Below, one piece after another: positions 1 through 8,595 of a stretch of 64,000 bases of DNA. Source of the stretch: Superficieibacter sp. HKU1 (lineage in GTDB: Bacteria; Pseudomonadota; Gammaproteobacteria; Enterobacterales; Enterobacteriaceae). The DNA lies in assembly GCF_029319185.1 (NCBI RefSeq), contig NZ_CP119754.1:1178001-1242000 (forward strand), in the 5' to 3' direction. Numbering within the stretch: position 1 is the first letter of the stretch; each line of letters begins with the position of its first letter. The notes under the pieces were generated by a model, which was not told the origin of the DNA, did no database searches, and saw only the letters and a program-made list of their open reading frames with translations. The position numbers were made by a program, and so were the translations under genes.

Positions 1-2
1 TC

Positions 3-77
3 AGTACGCTGAGTGTAGGGATTGCAGGCAGGCTGGCGAACGCAGTAGTGGGTTACGTGAGACTTATCAAAGATTGA
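3..77 (+). CDS. Possible 3' end of an unidentified gene (partial)
   Basis: The reading frame beginning at base 3 is open from the window edge to a TGA at 75-77 and gives 24 residues ending GYVRLIKD. The residues look protein-like, and a small hairpin follows at 88-106. It is too short to recognise, and an open frame of this length occurs by chance, so this is a tentative call for the tail of a gene lying mostly outside the window. Confidence 0.3.
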   Translation, partial: STLSVGIAGRLANAVVGYVRLIKD

Positions 78-87
78 TAGCGAAAAG

Positions 88-106
88 TGCTTCATATAGT
101 GAAGCA
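88..106 (+). terminator. Small hairpin upstream of zinT
   Basis: TGCTTCA (88-94) pairs with TGAAGCA (100-106) across a 5-base loop. There is no clear T-run after it. It could end transcription of the gene running in from the window edge. Confidence 0.3.
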
Positions 107-164
107 TTACTGCCAGCTTCATCCATTACCTACAGGAAGACTAACGTTGCGTCATAATTTGTTA

Positions 165-179
165 TGTTATATTGTAACA
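165..179 (+). promoter_or_regulatory. Zur-type operator of zinT
   Basis: TGTTATATTGTAACA is an AT-rich dyad (TGTTA-N5-TAACA) 33 bases before the zinT start. It resembles the enterobacterial Zur consensus, which centres on TGTTATA-N-TATAACA. zinT is a known Zur-repressed zinc starvation gene, so a Zur site here is expected. The match is by eye only. Confidence 0.6.
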
Positions 180-211
180 ACAAATATCAACGGCACTTTG
201 AGGGGACTATT

Positions 212-862
212 TTGGCGGTTAATTACAAAACTCTGGCGATGGCGCTGGGCGCGCTGCTGGTCAGCGGTCAGGCGCTGGCTCACGCACACCATTCACACGG
301 CAAACCGTTGACTGAGGTGGAACAGAAAGCAGCGGAAGGCGTTTTTGACAATAAGGACGTTAAGGATCGCGCCCTGTCGGACTGGAACGGCGTATGGCAG
401 TCCGTATATCCGCTGCTGGTCAGTGGCGATCTGGATCCGGTATTTAAAAAGAAAGCCGAAAAAGATAAAAGCAAAACCTTCGAGGACATCAAGGAGTATT
501 ACCGTAAGGGATACGTCACTGATGTTGCGACTATCGGTATTGAAAATGGGGTAATGGAGTTCCATACCGGCGACAAAGTGGATTCCTGTAAGTACGACTA
601 TGCCGGACATAAAATCCTGACGTATACCTCCGGCAAGAAGGGCGTTCGCTACTTATTCGAGTGTAAAGACGCCAGCAGTAAAGCGCCGAAGTATGTCCAG
701 TTCAGCGATCATATTATCGCGCCCCGCCAGTCGGCTCACTACCATATCTTTATGGGCAACACCTCACAGGACGCCTTGCTTAAGGAGATGGATAACTGGC
801 CGACATATTACCCGTTCCAGTTAACCAACGAGCAGGTCGTTGACGAGATGCTGCACCACTGA
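212..862 (+). CDS. zinT: Periplasmic zinc/cadmium-binding protein ZinT
   Basis: ZinT (formerly YodA) binds zinc or cadmium in the periplasm and is thought to pass zinc to ZnuA of the ZnuABC importer during zinc starvation. The 216-residue product has a signal peptide ending ALA, then a histidine-rich segment HAHHSHGK at about residues 24-31, and the conserved metal-ligand segment SAHYHIFMG near the C-terminus. I chose the TTG start at 212 because AGGGGAC at 201-207 is a good ribosome binding site and the length equals that of E. coli ZinT; the in-frame ATG at 164 lies inside the Zur-type palindrome region. Its neighbours here differ from K-12, where zinT lies far from hemB. Confidence 0.93.
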   Translation: MAVNYKTLAMALGALLVSGQALAHAHHSHGKPLTEVEQKAAEGVFDNKDVKDRALSDWNGVWQSVYPLLVSGDLDPVFKKKAEKDKSKTFEDIKEYYRKGYVTDVATIGIENGVMEFHTGDKVDSCKYDYAGHKILTYTSGKKGVRYLFECKDASSKAPKYVQFSDHIIAPRQSAHYHIFMGNTSQDALLKEMDNWPTYYPFQLTNEQVVDEMLHH

Positions 863-867
863 TCGTC

Positions 868-894
868 TGGCCCTGCGCCTGGCGGCGCGGGGCC
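868..894 (+). terminator. Hairpin after zinT
   Basis: GGCCCTGCGCC and GGCGCGGGGCC form an 11-bp GC-rich stem with one G-T pair between the convergent zinT and GH28 genes. No T-run follows on either strand, so termination efficiency is uncertain. Confidence 0.45.
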
Positions 895-896
895 AA

Positions 897-2189
897 CTAC
901 CGCTCATAGCTATCGTTATCATCGCAGGTTGCCGCGGATGCGCTTACCTGCACATCATTAAATGACAGCCTGCTCACGCCCGAAATTTTACCGAACTCAG
1001 AGGCCTCAATCGTCATAGAGGATAACTGAAGCTTCTCGAGGGGCCGTTCAGGATAGCCTTCAATAAAAAAAGCACGTGAAAAAATCGTATCGCCCGAACG
1101 GCGGGCGGCAATATCACTTAGCGCCACATTTGATACCTGCGTCAAACCCGCTTCGCCTTCAACGCCCTCCGCCAGTTTTTGCCAGTGCGGCGGTTTATCA
1201 GCCAGATTGCCTTTCTCGCCGTAGCTGTATTGCGGGAACCAGTTGAGCTGGATCATGACCGGAAAAGTGACGTCGGTGAGCGTCAGATGCCGCACCGCGA
1301 TATCGCGGATAAACCCGCCGCGATTGCGGGCAGATTTAATGCGAAAACCGACGCCGGTACCGTTAAACTGATTGTGTTCAATGGTCACCCTTTCAATACC
1401 GCCGGAGGTTTCGCTGCCGATGGTAATCCCGGAGCCTTTATTAAGCGTGCAGTGGCGGATAGTAATATCCCGGGCGCTGATGGCCTTTTGCGCCGCCTCT
1501 TTACCCCGGCCCGCTTTGATACAGATATTGTCATCGTTACAGGAGACCACGCAATTTTCCACGCGGACCTGTTCGCAGGCATCGATATCAATACCATCAG
1601 TGCTGGGACCCGCAGAATTCGCAATCTGCACGCCGGTTACGTTAACGTGCGACGAATAGCAAAGATGGAGATTCCAGAAACCGGACTCGCGACTGGTAAA
1701 ATTATTCAGGGTGATATTCTTACTGTGGTAAACCACGATATTACGCGGACGCTGACAGTCGTAATCCACCACCCAGCGCAGACCGCGGGCGCTGTAGTCG
1801 GCCAGCATGCCACCCTGTTCATCGCCGCCCCAGAAGCGATGCCACCAGACCGCGCCCTGACCATCAATAGTTCCCGGACCGCTAATCTGCACATCCTGAC
1901 AATGGTTAACATTCACGATCCCGGCAGGCCAGACCATATCAATTCCGGCGACCCGGGTCTCAATCAGGGGATAGTCGGCCAGATTTTCGCTACCCAGTAA
2001 TACCGCGCCTTCCGCCAGATAAAGCGATACGCCACTTTTCAGAAACAGCGCGCCGGTTAAATAGCGGCCAGCAGGAATAACGAGGGTATCGCCAGGCTGC
2101 GCATCATCGATCGTGCGCTGGAGAATAGGGGTGATGACAAATTGTCCGTTGGCAAACGTACCCGGAGTATCAAACGTAAGCTGCGCCAT
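897..2189 (-). CDS. GH28 family glycosidase (polygalacturonase-like)
   Basis: The 430-residue product is a right-handed beta-helix enzyme of glycoside hydrolase family 28, whose members hydrolyse galacturonan or related pectic chains. The diagnostic motifs are in order: STDG (196-199, usual NTDG), the catalytic acid pair D219-D220 in CNDDN, GSG (252-254, usual GHG) and RIK (283-285). There is no signal peptide, so it should act in the cytoplasm on imported oligogalacturonides or related oligosaccharides. It stands alone: no transporter, lyase or regulator is beside it. The Ser in place of the usual His in GHG suggests an exo-acting or altered-specificity branch, but the substrate is not predictable. 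Confidence 0.85.
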   Translation of the reverse strand: MAQLTFDTPGTFANGQFVITPILQRTIDDAQPGDTLVIPAGRYLTGALFLKSGVSLYLAEGAVLLGSENLADYPLIETRVAGIDMVWPAGIVNVNHCQDVQISGPGTIDGQGAVWWHRFWGGDEQGGMLADYSARGLRWVVDYDCQRPRNIVVYHSKNITLNNFTSRESGFWNLHLCYSSHVNVTGVQIANSAGPSTDGIDIDACEQVRVENCVVSCNDDNICIKAGRGKEAAQKAISARDITIRHCTLNKGSGITIGSETSGGIERVTIEHNQFNGTGVGFRIKSARNRGGFIRDIAVRHLTLTDVTFPVMIQLNWFPQYSYGEKGNLADKPPHWQKLAEGVEGEAGLTQVSNVALSDIAARRSGDTIFSRAFFIEGYPERPLEKLQLSSMTIEASEFGKISGVSRLSFNDVQVSASAATCDDNDSYER

Positions 2190-2314
2190 AAGGTATCCTG
2201 TAAACCGATATCTGAATACGGTTGTAGCGGATTATCGTCAGGAAAACCTTTTTCTGATGGACATCGTTATCGGGAGAGTGGCAAAAAGGCCGTTAACCTG
2301 CCAGCGCGGACAAC

Positions 2315-2348
2315 CTGCCGGGTGGCGCTTCGCTTACCCGGCCTACAA
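2315..2348. repeat. REP element
   Basis: TGCCGGGTGGCGCTTCGCTT followed by ACCCGGCCTACAAA is a typical enterobacterial REP palindrome. It pairs with an oppositely oriented copy at 2381 to make a BIME-like unit. Confidence 0.85.
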
Positions 2349-2380
2349 AGTCACGTCATATCAATGGATTAAGCGCATTC

Positions 2381-2413
2381 GTAGGCCCGCGCAAGCGCAG
2401 CGCCGCCGGGCAG
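2381..2413. repeat. REP element, inverted relative to the one at 2315
   Basis: GTAGGCCCGCGCAAGCGCAG followed by CGCCGCCGGGCA is the second half of a BIME-like pair in the space between the GH28 gene and the small membrane protein gene. Confidence 0.85.
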
Positions 2414-2431
2414 ATGGCAACGCGCAGGCAT

Positions 2432-2457
2432 AAAAAAGGACCGCTCTGAGGCGGTCC
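2432..2457 (-). terminator. Rho-independent terminator of the small membrane protein gene
   Basis: On the minus strand GGACCGC-CTCAGA-GCGGTCC is followed by six T residues. It lies 24 bases beyond the stop of the gene at 2481-2729. Confidence 0.85.
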
Positions 2458-2480
2458 CTGAAGATAACGTTGCGCGTAAA

Positions 2481-2729
2481 TTATTTACGGGCGAGCAGGA
2501 AACCCAGCACAATCCCGACCGCACCCGCGATGGCCAAGCCGCCGAGCGGGTTAGATGAAACCTGGTCGCGAACCGTGTCGGCTGCGTCACGTACCGCATA
2601 GCCTGCCTGCGATGCGTATTTACGGGTGGCACCTTTCACGGTGTCATCGTGATTGTCAGTGGCGCGGCCAAAAACTTCCTGCGCTTTACCCGCGGCTTCA
2701 TTTACTTTGTTCTCAGCTTTCTCAAACAT
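2481..2729 (-). CDS. Small glycine-zipper membrane protein (DUF883/CsbD-like)
   Basis: This 82-residue protein has a charged, Ala-rich amphipathic N-terminal part (AENKVNEAAGKAQEVFG, reminiscent of CsbD proteins) and one C-terminal membrane segment at about residues 61-80 with glycines spaced as a zipper (GGLAIAGAVGIVLG), ending in LLARK. The architecture is that of the ElaB/YqjD/YgaM family, whose members are RpoS-dependent inner membrane proteins, some found to associate with ribosomes. It has its own terminator. The family assignment is good; the function is not established. Confidence 0.8.
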   Translation of the reverse strand: MFEKAENKVNEAAGKAQEVFGRATDNHDDTVKGATRKYASQAGYAVRDAADTVRDQVSSNPLGGLAIAGAVGIVLGFLLARK

Positions 2730-2836
2730 GTCAGGCTCCTTAGGTACGTGTGTAACATAAGTATAGGAGCCCTTATGCCAGTGTGTAGCAAGTCCGGAAA
2801 ATTCTCATCGCCTCGTTTCTTTCCCGGACGTACCTG

Positions 2837-3538
2837 CTACCCGCGCACCAGCGAGGCGCGGACATCGCGCCGCTGCCAGCGTTTTGCCAGCAGACCCAGG
2901 CCGCTACACAGCAGGTAATACACCACGCCGGTGAAAATAAAAATGGCGGTAGGGTAAATCTGTACCCGGTTATTAACCTGGCCGGCGACAGTGGTGAGTT
3001 CCGGTACGTTAACGATAAACGCCAGCGAGGTATCCTTCATCAGGCTGATAAAAATACCGACCAGCGAGGGCAGCACGTTGCGCAGCACCTGCGGGAGTAA
3101 AATAAGCCGCAGCGTCTGTCCGGGGCTGAAACCCTGCGTTTGCGCAGCTTCATACTGGCCGACCGGCAGTGCCTGAAGCCCCGCCAGCACAGAGTGCATC
3201 ACCGACGCGGCGGTAAACCATGCCAGCGCCAGCGTGACGGTGACCGCGCCGGGCAGGTCGCTGCCGGTAAGCATCGGCAGCAAATACCACAGCCAGAAGA
3301 TAACAAAAATGAGCGGAATGCCGCGAATAAGCTCGGCCCACAAAAACAGAACTCGCCGCACAATGCCAGGATAGCGCCACGCGGCGCAGGCCAGCACAAT
3401 GCCGCCGGGCAGAGCGAGGATCCCGGCACCCAGCGCCATGAGCAGCGTCAGAACCACGCCGCCTGGCTCGCCGTCAGCCAGTCGTCCCCACAGCAGATAA
3501 TCGAGGTTATCGGTAATAACGGTAATATTCGCCAGCAT
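2837..3538 (-). CDS. Polar amino acid ABC transporter permease (distal)
   Basis: The 233-residue membrane protein belongs to the HisMQ/GlnP permease family. The cytoplasmic EAA-type loop is visible as YEAAQTQGFSPGQTLRLILLP, the contact site for the ATPase, followed by the conserved SLMKDTSLAF segment. It is the last of four minus-strand genes (binding protein, ATPase, two permeases), and its ATG shares one base with the stop of the preceding permease gene. It should pair with that permease as a heterodimeric channel. Substrate is inferred only from context: a sulfur amino acid, since the cystathionine enzymes lie directly upstream. Confidence 0.85.
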   Translation of the reverse strand: MLANITVITDNLDYLLWGRLADGEPGGVVLTLLMALGAGILALPGGIVLACAAWRYPGIVRRVLFLWAELIRGIPLIFVIFWLWYLLPMLTGSDLPGAVTVTLALAWFTAASVMHSVLAGLQALPVGQYEAAQTQGFSPGQTLRLILLPQVLRNVLPSLVGIFISLMKDTSLAFIVNVPELTTVAGQVNNRVQIYPTAIFIFTGVVYYLLCSGLGLLAKRWQRRDVRASLVRG

Positions 3539-4290
3539 CAGGCATTCCTTCTGTTTGCCGCAACGCGGGCGTGCTTTGGCCCCAGGCGGACCAGAATCGC
3601 CCCGGCGATAATACCGGTGAACAGATACAGCACCGTCCCAACGGCAAAGGCTTCCAGCGCGTGCGCGTTATAACTTTCGATCTGGCGCACCTGATAGGTC
3701 AGCTCGGCGAAGCCGATGCCGCTCGCCAGCGACGAAAGCTTCATCAAATTGAGATACTGCCCGATGATGGGCTGCCAGGCGTTTGCCAGCCCCTGCGGCA
3801 GCAGGATCAACCGAAAAAGCCGCCATGTGGAGAACCCTTGCGCCAGCGCCGCCTCGCGCTGTCCGCTCGTCACCGCCCGCAGACCGGATTCAATCTCTTC
3901 AATCAGAAAGGCAGAGGTGAACACGCCCAGCCCCCATGCCGAACAGATAAACTCCGGCGTCAGCCACCAGACATCGCCTGGCAGGATCGACCAGCGATGA
4001 TCGGCATTAATGAAGTCGCGGAAAGCCAGCGGCAGCAGGTTCCAGGCGGCGAAATACCAGAACAGCAATTGCACCAGCAGCGGCGTATTACGAAACAACG
4101 AGACCCAGGCGGCCACCAGACCATTGCCGACGCGCCCACCCGCCAGACGCAGCGCCAGAAACAGCACCGCCAGAACAGTTGCCAGCAGAATGCCCGCCAC
4201 CGTGACCCATAAGGTGGTCAGAAAACCGGAAATAATCCATTGCAGAGGCTGCCCGGTCAGCACTCCCTGCCAGTCCAGTAGCTGATTCAC
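3538..4290 (-). CDS. Polar amino acid ABC transporter permease (proximal)
   Basis: The 250-residue permease of the GltJ/HisQ type carries the conserved TTLWVTVAGILLAT and LFRNTPLLVQ segments early in the chain and the EAA loop REAALAQGFSTWRLFRLILLP. It overlaps the ATPase gene by 4 bases (ATGA) and the second permease gene by 1 base, which indicates translational coupling within one operon. The pair of different permeases is the usual layout of glutamate/aspartate or cystine type importers; the substrate here is unproven. Confidence 0.86.
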   Translation of the reverse strand: MNQLLDWQGVLTGQPLQWIISGFLTTLWVTVAGILLATVLAVLFLALRLAGGRVGNGLVAAWVSLFRNTPLLVQLLFWYFAAWNLLPLAFRDFINADHRWSILPGDVWWLTPEFICSAWGLGVFTSAFLIEEIESGLRAVTSGQREAALAQGFSTWRLFRLILLPQGLANAWQPIIGQYLNLMKLSSLASGIGFAELTYQVRQIESYNAHALEAFAVGTVLYLFTGIIAGAILVRLGPKHARVAANRRNA

Positions 4291-5105
4291 TCCGGACGCT
4301 CCTGATGCAGCGGATCCAGCACTTTTTGCAGAAAGCGTTGCGCACGTGGATGGCGTGGCCGGGTGAAGAATTCCGCAGGGGGTGCCACTTCGCAGATATC
4401 GCCGCCGTCAATAAACACCACCCGATCGGCGATTTCTCTGGCAAATTGCATTTCGTGGGTTACCACGATCATGGTGATGCCGCTGTGCGCTAGGGTTTTC
4501 ATGACGTACAGCACTTCGCCGATCATCTCCGGATCCAGCGCCGAGGTCGGCTCGTCAAACAGGATGATTTGCGGCGAGGAGGCGAGGGCGCGGGCAATCG
4601 CCACACGCTGCTGCTGTCCGCCGGAAAGCTGCGACGGCATATGCTGCGCTTTGTCAGCCAGTCCAACCTGATGTAGCAGTTCCAGCGCGCGCTTTTCGGC
4701 ATCCGCTTTTTTCCAGCCGTGCACCGCCTCCAGCGCCAGGGCAATATTCTGCACCGCGTTAAGATGGGCATACAGATTAAACTGCTGAAACACAAATCCC
4801 ACCCGGCTGCGAAGCTGACGTAGCGCGCGTCCCTGCAAATGGCGTGTCGATTTATTGTCGATCAGAATATCGCCGCCGCTCAGCGATTCGAGCTGATTGA
4901 TGAGGCGGATCAGCGTGGATTTACCGGAGCCGGAAGGGCCGAGGATCGCCACCACTTCGCCGGGGTTAATCGTTAAATTGATACCGTTTAATACGCGGTG
5001 ATCGCCGAACGCTTTCACCGCGTCGCGAAATTCAACGCTGGCATTTTCCAGACGTGAAAAATCCGCAGACCCTGCTGCGGATTGAGAGAGTAAACCTGAC
5101 AACAT
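4287..5105 (-). CDS. Polar amino acid ABC transporter ATP-binding protein
   Basis: The ATPase energises the adjacent amino acid importer on the cytoplasmic face. Walker A is GPSGSGKS, the signature is LSGGQQQRVAIARAL, Walker B is IILFDEPTSALD and the switch His is in VVTHEM. I chose the ATG at 5103-5105, one base after the binding-protein stop; the longer frame would run back into that gene. Even so, the protein has about 30 residues before the usual start of the domain, longer than GlnQ or HisP relatives. Family certain, substrate inferred. Confidence 0.88.
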   Translation of the reverse strand: MLSGLLSQSAAGSADFSRLENASVEFRDAVKAFGDHRVLNGINLTINPGEVVAILGPSGSGKSTLIRLINQLESLSGGDILIDNKSTRHLQGRALRQLRSRVGFVFQQFNLYAHLNAVQNIALALEAVHGWKKADAEKRALELLHQVGLADKAQHMPSQLSGGQQQRVAIARALASSPQIILFDEPTSALDPEMIGEVLYVMKTLAHSGITMIVVTHEMQFAREIADRVVFIDGGDICEVAPPAEFFTRPRHPRAQRFLQKVLDPLHQERPE

Positions 5106-5106
5106 A

Positions 5107-5925
5107 TTACTTTGCTTCGATAGTAAATGAACGTGGCTGTGGGGTTTTGGTGGAAGGACCAAACCAGGTATCGTAAATTTTGGCGGCCTGGCCGTTTTTC
5201 TCCAGGTTCACCAGCTCATCGTTCACCGCGTTCAGCAGCGCCGTCTCGCCTTTCTTCACGCCAACGCCGATCTCTTCTTTACTCAGCAGATCCGGCAGGA
5301 TCTTAAACTTCGCCTTGTCCGGCGCTTCCGCCAGCAGGCCCGCAAGGATGGTGCTGTCCTGAGTAATCGCCTGCACGTTACCGTTACGCAGCGCGGTCAG
5401 CGCCAGCGGAATGTCGTCATAGGCCAGCACGCGAGCCTGCGGATAACGCTGATGCAGCGCCTGTTCGCCGGTGGTGCCTTTTACCGCCCCAATACGGGCG
5501 CGGCTATACCCATCCAGTTTATCCGCAGATTTCGCCGGTACCAGGAACTGCTGTCCGGTGACGAAGTACGGCGTGGAGAAATCCACCACCTGCGCGCGTT
5601 CCGGGGTAATGGTGATATCCGCGACGATCAGATCCGCTTTACCGGATTGCAGCAGCGGGATACGGTTCGCCGGGTTAGTCGCCACCAGCTCCAGCTTCAC
5701 GCCAAGCGCTTTCGCCAGTGCTTTTGCGAAATCCACATCGTAGCCGACGATGTCGTGGCTTTTTGGATCGACCGAGCCAAACGGCGGGTTGGCGTCAAAC
5801 GTTGCCACTTTTACTACGCCTGCGGCTTTGATATCCGCCAGCTGATCGGCATGGGCTGCCGAGCCCAGCGTTAACAGACCCAGCGCCACCGCCAGCGTTT
5901 TCATTGTGTGTAATTGATGTGCCAT
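5107..5925 (-). CDS. Periplasmic amino acid-binding protein of ABC importer
   Basis: This 272-residue protein has a signal peptide (MKTLAVALGLLTLGSAAHA) and the family 3 solute-binding fold: GYDVDFAKALAKALG, then DLIVADITITPERAQVVDFSTPYF, the hallmark of glutamine/arginine/cystine binding proteins. AGAGGA sits just before the ATG at 5923-5925. It is the first gene of the four-gene importer and lies 144 bases after the cystathionine gamma-lyase gene on the same strand. By context its ligand may be cystine, cystathionine or another sulfur amino acid; sequence alone does not decide this. Confidence 0.87.
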   Translation of the reverse strand: MAHQLHTMKTLAVALGLLTLGSAAHADQLADIKAAGVVKVATFDANPPFGSVDPKSHDIVGYDVDFAKALAKALGVKLELVATNPANRIPLLQSGKADLIVADITITPERAQVVDFSTPYFVTGQQFLVPAKSADKLDGYSRARIGAVKGTTGEQALHQRYPQARVLAYDDIPLALTALRNGNVQAITQDSTILAGLLAEAPDKAKFKILPDLLSKEEIGVGVKKGETALLNAVNDELVNLEKNGQAAKIYDTWFGPSTKTPQPRSFTIEAK

Positions 5926-6069
5926 AGATTCCTCTGCGTACCCTGTTTTTGTTTTGTAGCGCTACGCTCCCACAATGCTTCATCGACCACAAAGAAGAAA
6001 AAATTCTTATTTATGTCAGAAAAACTATAAGTAAATACGATGTTATGGCCAGGTAAATTGAATGAGTGC

Positions 6070-7215
6070 TTACTCCACCAGCGCCTGACGAAGGTCATCA
6101 ATTAAATCCTGCGGATCTTCAATACCGACCGACAGGCGAATAAGCTGCGGCGTAATGCCGTTTGCCAGCCGCTGCGCCAGCGGAATGGAGGCGTGGGTCA
6201 TGCTGAAGGGCTGACTGACCAGGCTTTCCACACCGCCCAGACTCTCGGCCAGGGTAAACAGTTTCAGTTTCTGGATAATCGCTGTGGCACGCTGCTCATC
6301 GCCATTCACTACGATGGAGATCATTCCGCCCGCCTGCGACATCTGCCTGCGCGCCAGTTCAAAATGCGGATGCGATTCCAGCCCCGGATACCACACTTTC
6401 TCCACCTGCGGCTGCTGCTCCAGCCAGCGGGCCAGCGCCAGCGCGTTACTGCTGTGACGCTCAATACGTAGCGCCAGCGTGCGAATGCCGCGTAGCGTCA
6501 GGAAGCTGCTGAACGGGTCAAGCACGCCGCCGATGGCGTTTTGCAGATAGCCAAGTTTTTCCGCAAGTTCGGGGTTATCGCCGACCACGACCAGTCCCGC
6601 CACGACATCGGAATGGCCGTTGAGGTATTTAGTCGCCGAGTGCACGACGATATCAAAACCCTGCTCCAGCGGACGTTGCAGAATCGGTGAGGCAAAGGTG
6701 TTATCCGCTACGCTAATCAGATGATGCCGTCTGGCGATGGCGGCAATCGCCTCCAGATCGGCCAGTTTCAGCAGTGGGTTGGTCGGCGTTTCTACCCAGA
6801 GCATCCGGGTTTGCGGACGGATCGCTGCCTCAATCGCCTGGACATCGTCTGGTTTCACCCAGCTTACCTGTAAACCCGCGGTGCGACTTCGCACATTCTC
6901 GATCAGGCGGTAAGTCCCGCCGTAAACGTCATCTACCGCCACGATATGACTCTCTTTATCAAGCAGTTCGAGCACGGTGGCGATCCCGGCCAGCCCGGAG
7001 GCAAACGCATAGCCGCGGCTGCCGCCTTCCAGTTCGGCGATGGACGCTTCCAGCGCATCGCGGGTCGGGTTGCCGCTGCGTGAATATTCGTAGCCGGTAT
7101 GCTGGCCCGGCACAGGCTGGGCAAAGGTAGAGGTGGCATAAATCGGCGGCATGACTGCACCATGCTGGTCGTTAAACGCGCCGCTGTGAACGCTAAGGGT
7201 GGCTAAGTTTTTCAT
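6070..7215 (-). CDS. mtcC: Cystathionine gamma-lyase (PLP enzyme)
   Basis: The 381-residue protein is a Cys/Met metabolism PLP enzyme; the Schiff-base lysine is K196 in SATKYLNGHSD and the YGGT and DNTFASP segments are typical. This family includes MetB, MetC and cystathionine gamma-lyase, which cannot be separated with certainty by eye. The call rests on the neighbour: a cystathionine beta-synthase gene ends 12 bases upstream on the same strand, so the pair forms the reverse transsulfuration route homocysteine to cystathionine to cysteine. An equivalent mtcBC pair is described in Klebsiella pneumoniae; K-12 E. coli lacks it. Confidence 0.83.
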   Translation of the reverse strand: MKNLATLSVHSGAFNDQHGAVMPPIYATSTFAQPVPGQHTGYEYSRSGNPTRDALEASIAELEGGSRGYAFASGLAGIATVLELLDKESHIVAVDDVYGGTYRLIENVRSRTAGLQVSWVKPDDVQAIEAAIRPQTRMLWVETPTNPLLKLADLEAIAAIARRHHLISVADNTFASPILQRPLEQGFDIVVHSATKYLNGHSDVVAGLVVVGDNPELAEKLGYLQNAIGGVLDPFSSFLTLRGIRTLALRIERHSSNALALARWLEQQPQVEKVWYPGLESHPHFELARRQMSQAGGMISIVVNGDEQRATAIIQKLKLFTLAESLGGVESLVSQPFSMTHASIPLAQRLANGITPQLIRLSVGIEDPQDLIDDLRQALVE

Positions 7216-7227
7216 AGGAGTTCCCTG

Positions 7228-8595
7228 TTATGACCGGCGGTTACGCCAGGTAGTTAACACATCGCTGCGGGTCACCAGGCCCAGAAAACGATGGTTGTCG
7301 ACAACAATCGCGACCAGGCCGCGATCGAAAATGGATTTGAGGGCGCTTTCCGGAGCGCGGCGGTCAATAATTTCAACCTCGCGGGTCATGGCGTCTTTAA
7401 CCGGCAGGGCGAAACGCTGGCTGTCGCCTTTGACGTGGCTAATCAGATCCCACTCATCAATAATCCCGATTACCTCGTCATTGTTCAGCACCGGAAGCTG
7501 GGAAATATCGTACAGACGCATGCGGGCCAGCACGGTGGCGAGGGTATCGTCCGGCGCGGCGGTGACGGTGGCACCTTCCTCATGCCGCAGTGCGATAAAA
7601 TCGCTGAGATCGCCTGCCTGCGGACGGGAAATAAATCCCTGCTGGCGCATCCAGTCGTCGTTGAACATTTTGGAGAGGTACTTATTGCCGCTGTCGCAGG
7701 CGAAAGTCACGACGCGCTTCGGCGTGGACTGCGCCCGGCAGTAGCGCAGCGCGGCGGTGAGCAGCGTACCGGTAGAGGAGCCTGCCAGTATGCCTTCAAC
7801 GTTGAGTAATTCACGGGCGGCGGTAAACGCGTCGCCATCGGTCACGCGCAGCGCCTGTTTTACGCCGTCGAGATGGGAGAGAGGAGGAATAAAATCCTCG
7901 CCGATGCCTTCGACCAGCCAGGCGCCAGCGTCATCATAGCGACCGTGTTCAACCTGATCGGCAAGGACAGAGCCAGCAGGATCGGCCAGCACAAACTCCG
8001 TATGCGGGGAGTGCTCCGCAAACCATGCCTGCAATCCGCCAAGAGTACCGCCGGAGCCGACGCCGACCACGATGGCATCAATACGTCCGTCCAGCTGCTC
8101 ATACAGTTCCGGCGCGGTCGTGGTGGCGTGAGCCAGCGGATTGGCGGCGTTGTTAAACTGATCGATATAAAACGCGCCGGGCGTTTCATCCGCCAGCCGC
8201 CGGGCATAATCCTGATAATAAGCCGGATGGCCTTTGCCGACGTCCGAGCGGGTGAGTAGCACCTGCGCACCAAGCGCCCGCAGATGAAATATTTTTTCGC
8301 GGCTCATTTTATCCGGCACGACCAGCAGCAGCGAATAGCCTTTCTGCGCGGCGATCAGCGCCAGACCGAGGCCGGTATTGCCTGCCGTTGCTTCGATAAT
8401 CGTCCCGCCGGGTTTGAGCAAACCCTTTCTCTCGGCATGCGCAATCATCGACAGTGCGACCCGGTCTTTAATCGACCCGCCGGGGTTCTGGTTTTCCAGT
8501 TTTAAAAACAGTTCGCAGGGGCCACTGTCCAGCTTATGCAGCTGAAGCAGCGGCGTATTGCCAATCAAATCGGTCACAGAATGAAAAACACTCAT
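7228..8595 (-). CDS. mtcB: Cystathionine beta-synthase with C-terminal CBS domains
   Basis: The enzyme condenses serine and homocysteine to cystathionine. The 455 residues comprise a PLP fold type II catalytic domain (K43 in NPGGSIKDRVA, the AGNTG phosphate loop region, and GVGSGGT) and a C-terminal pair of CBS domains from about residue 340, including LARMRLYDISQLPVL and FDRGLVAIVVDNHRFLGLVTRSDVL. Cysteine synthases of the CysK/CysM type lack CBS domains, which supports this assignment. It is the first gene of the mtcB-mtcC pair and is divergent from the methionine importer at 9023. Confidence 0.88.
   Translation of the reverse strand: MSVFHSVTDLIGNTPLLQLHKLDSGPCELFLKLENQNPGGSIKDRVALSMIAHAERKGLLKPGGTIIEATAGNTGLGLALIAAQKGYSLLLVVPDKMSREKIFHLRALGAQVLLTRSDVGKGHPAYYQDYARRLADETPGAFYIDQFNNAANPLAHATTTAPELYEQLDGRIDAIVVGVGSGGTLGGLQAWFAEHSPHTEFVLADPAGSVLADQVEHGRYDDAGAWLVEGIGEDFIPPLSHLDGVKQALRVTDGDAFTAARELLNVEGILAGSSTGTLLTAALRYCRAQSTPKRVVTFACDSGNKYLSKMFNDDWMRQQGFISRPQAGDLSDFIALRHEEGATVTAAPDDTLATVLARMRLYDISQLPVLNNDEVIGIIDEWDLISHVKGDSQRFALPVKDAMTREVEIIDRRAPESALKSIFDRGLVAIVVDNHRFLGLVTRSDVLTTWRNRRS

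Noticed and set aside
1179..2000. 273-codon plus-strand frame inside the GH28 gene
   Set aside because: Antisense to a gene with all GH28 motifs; no ribosome binding site and no recognisable product.
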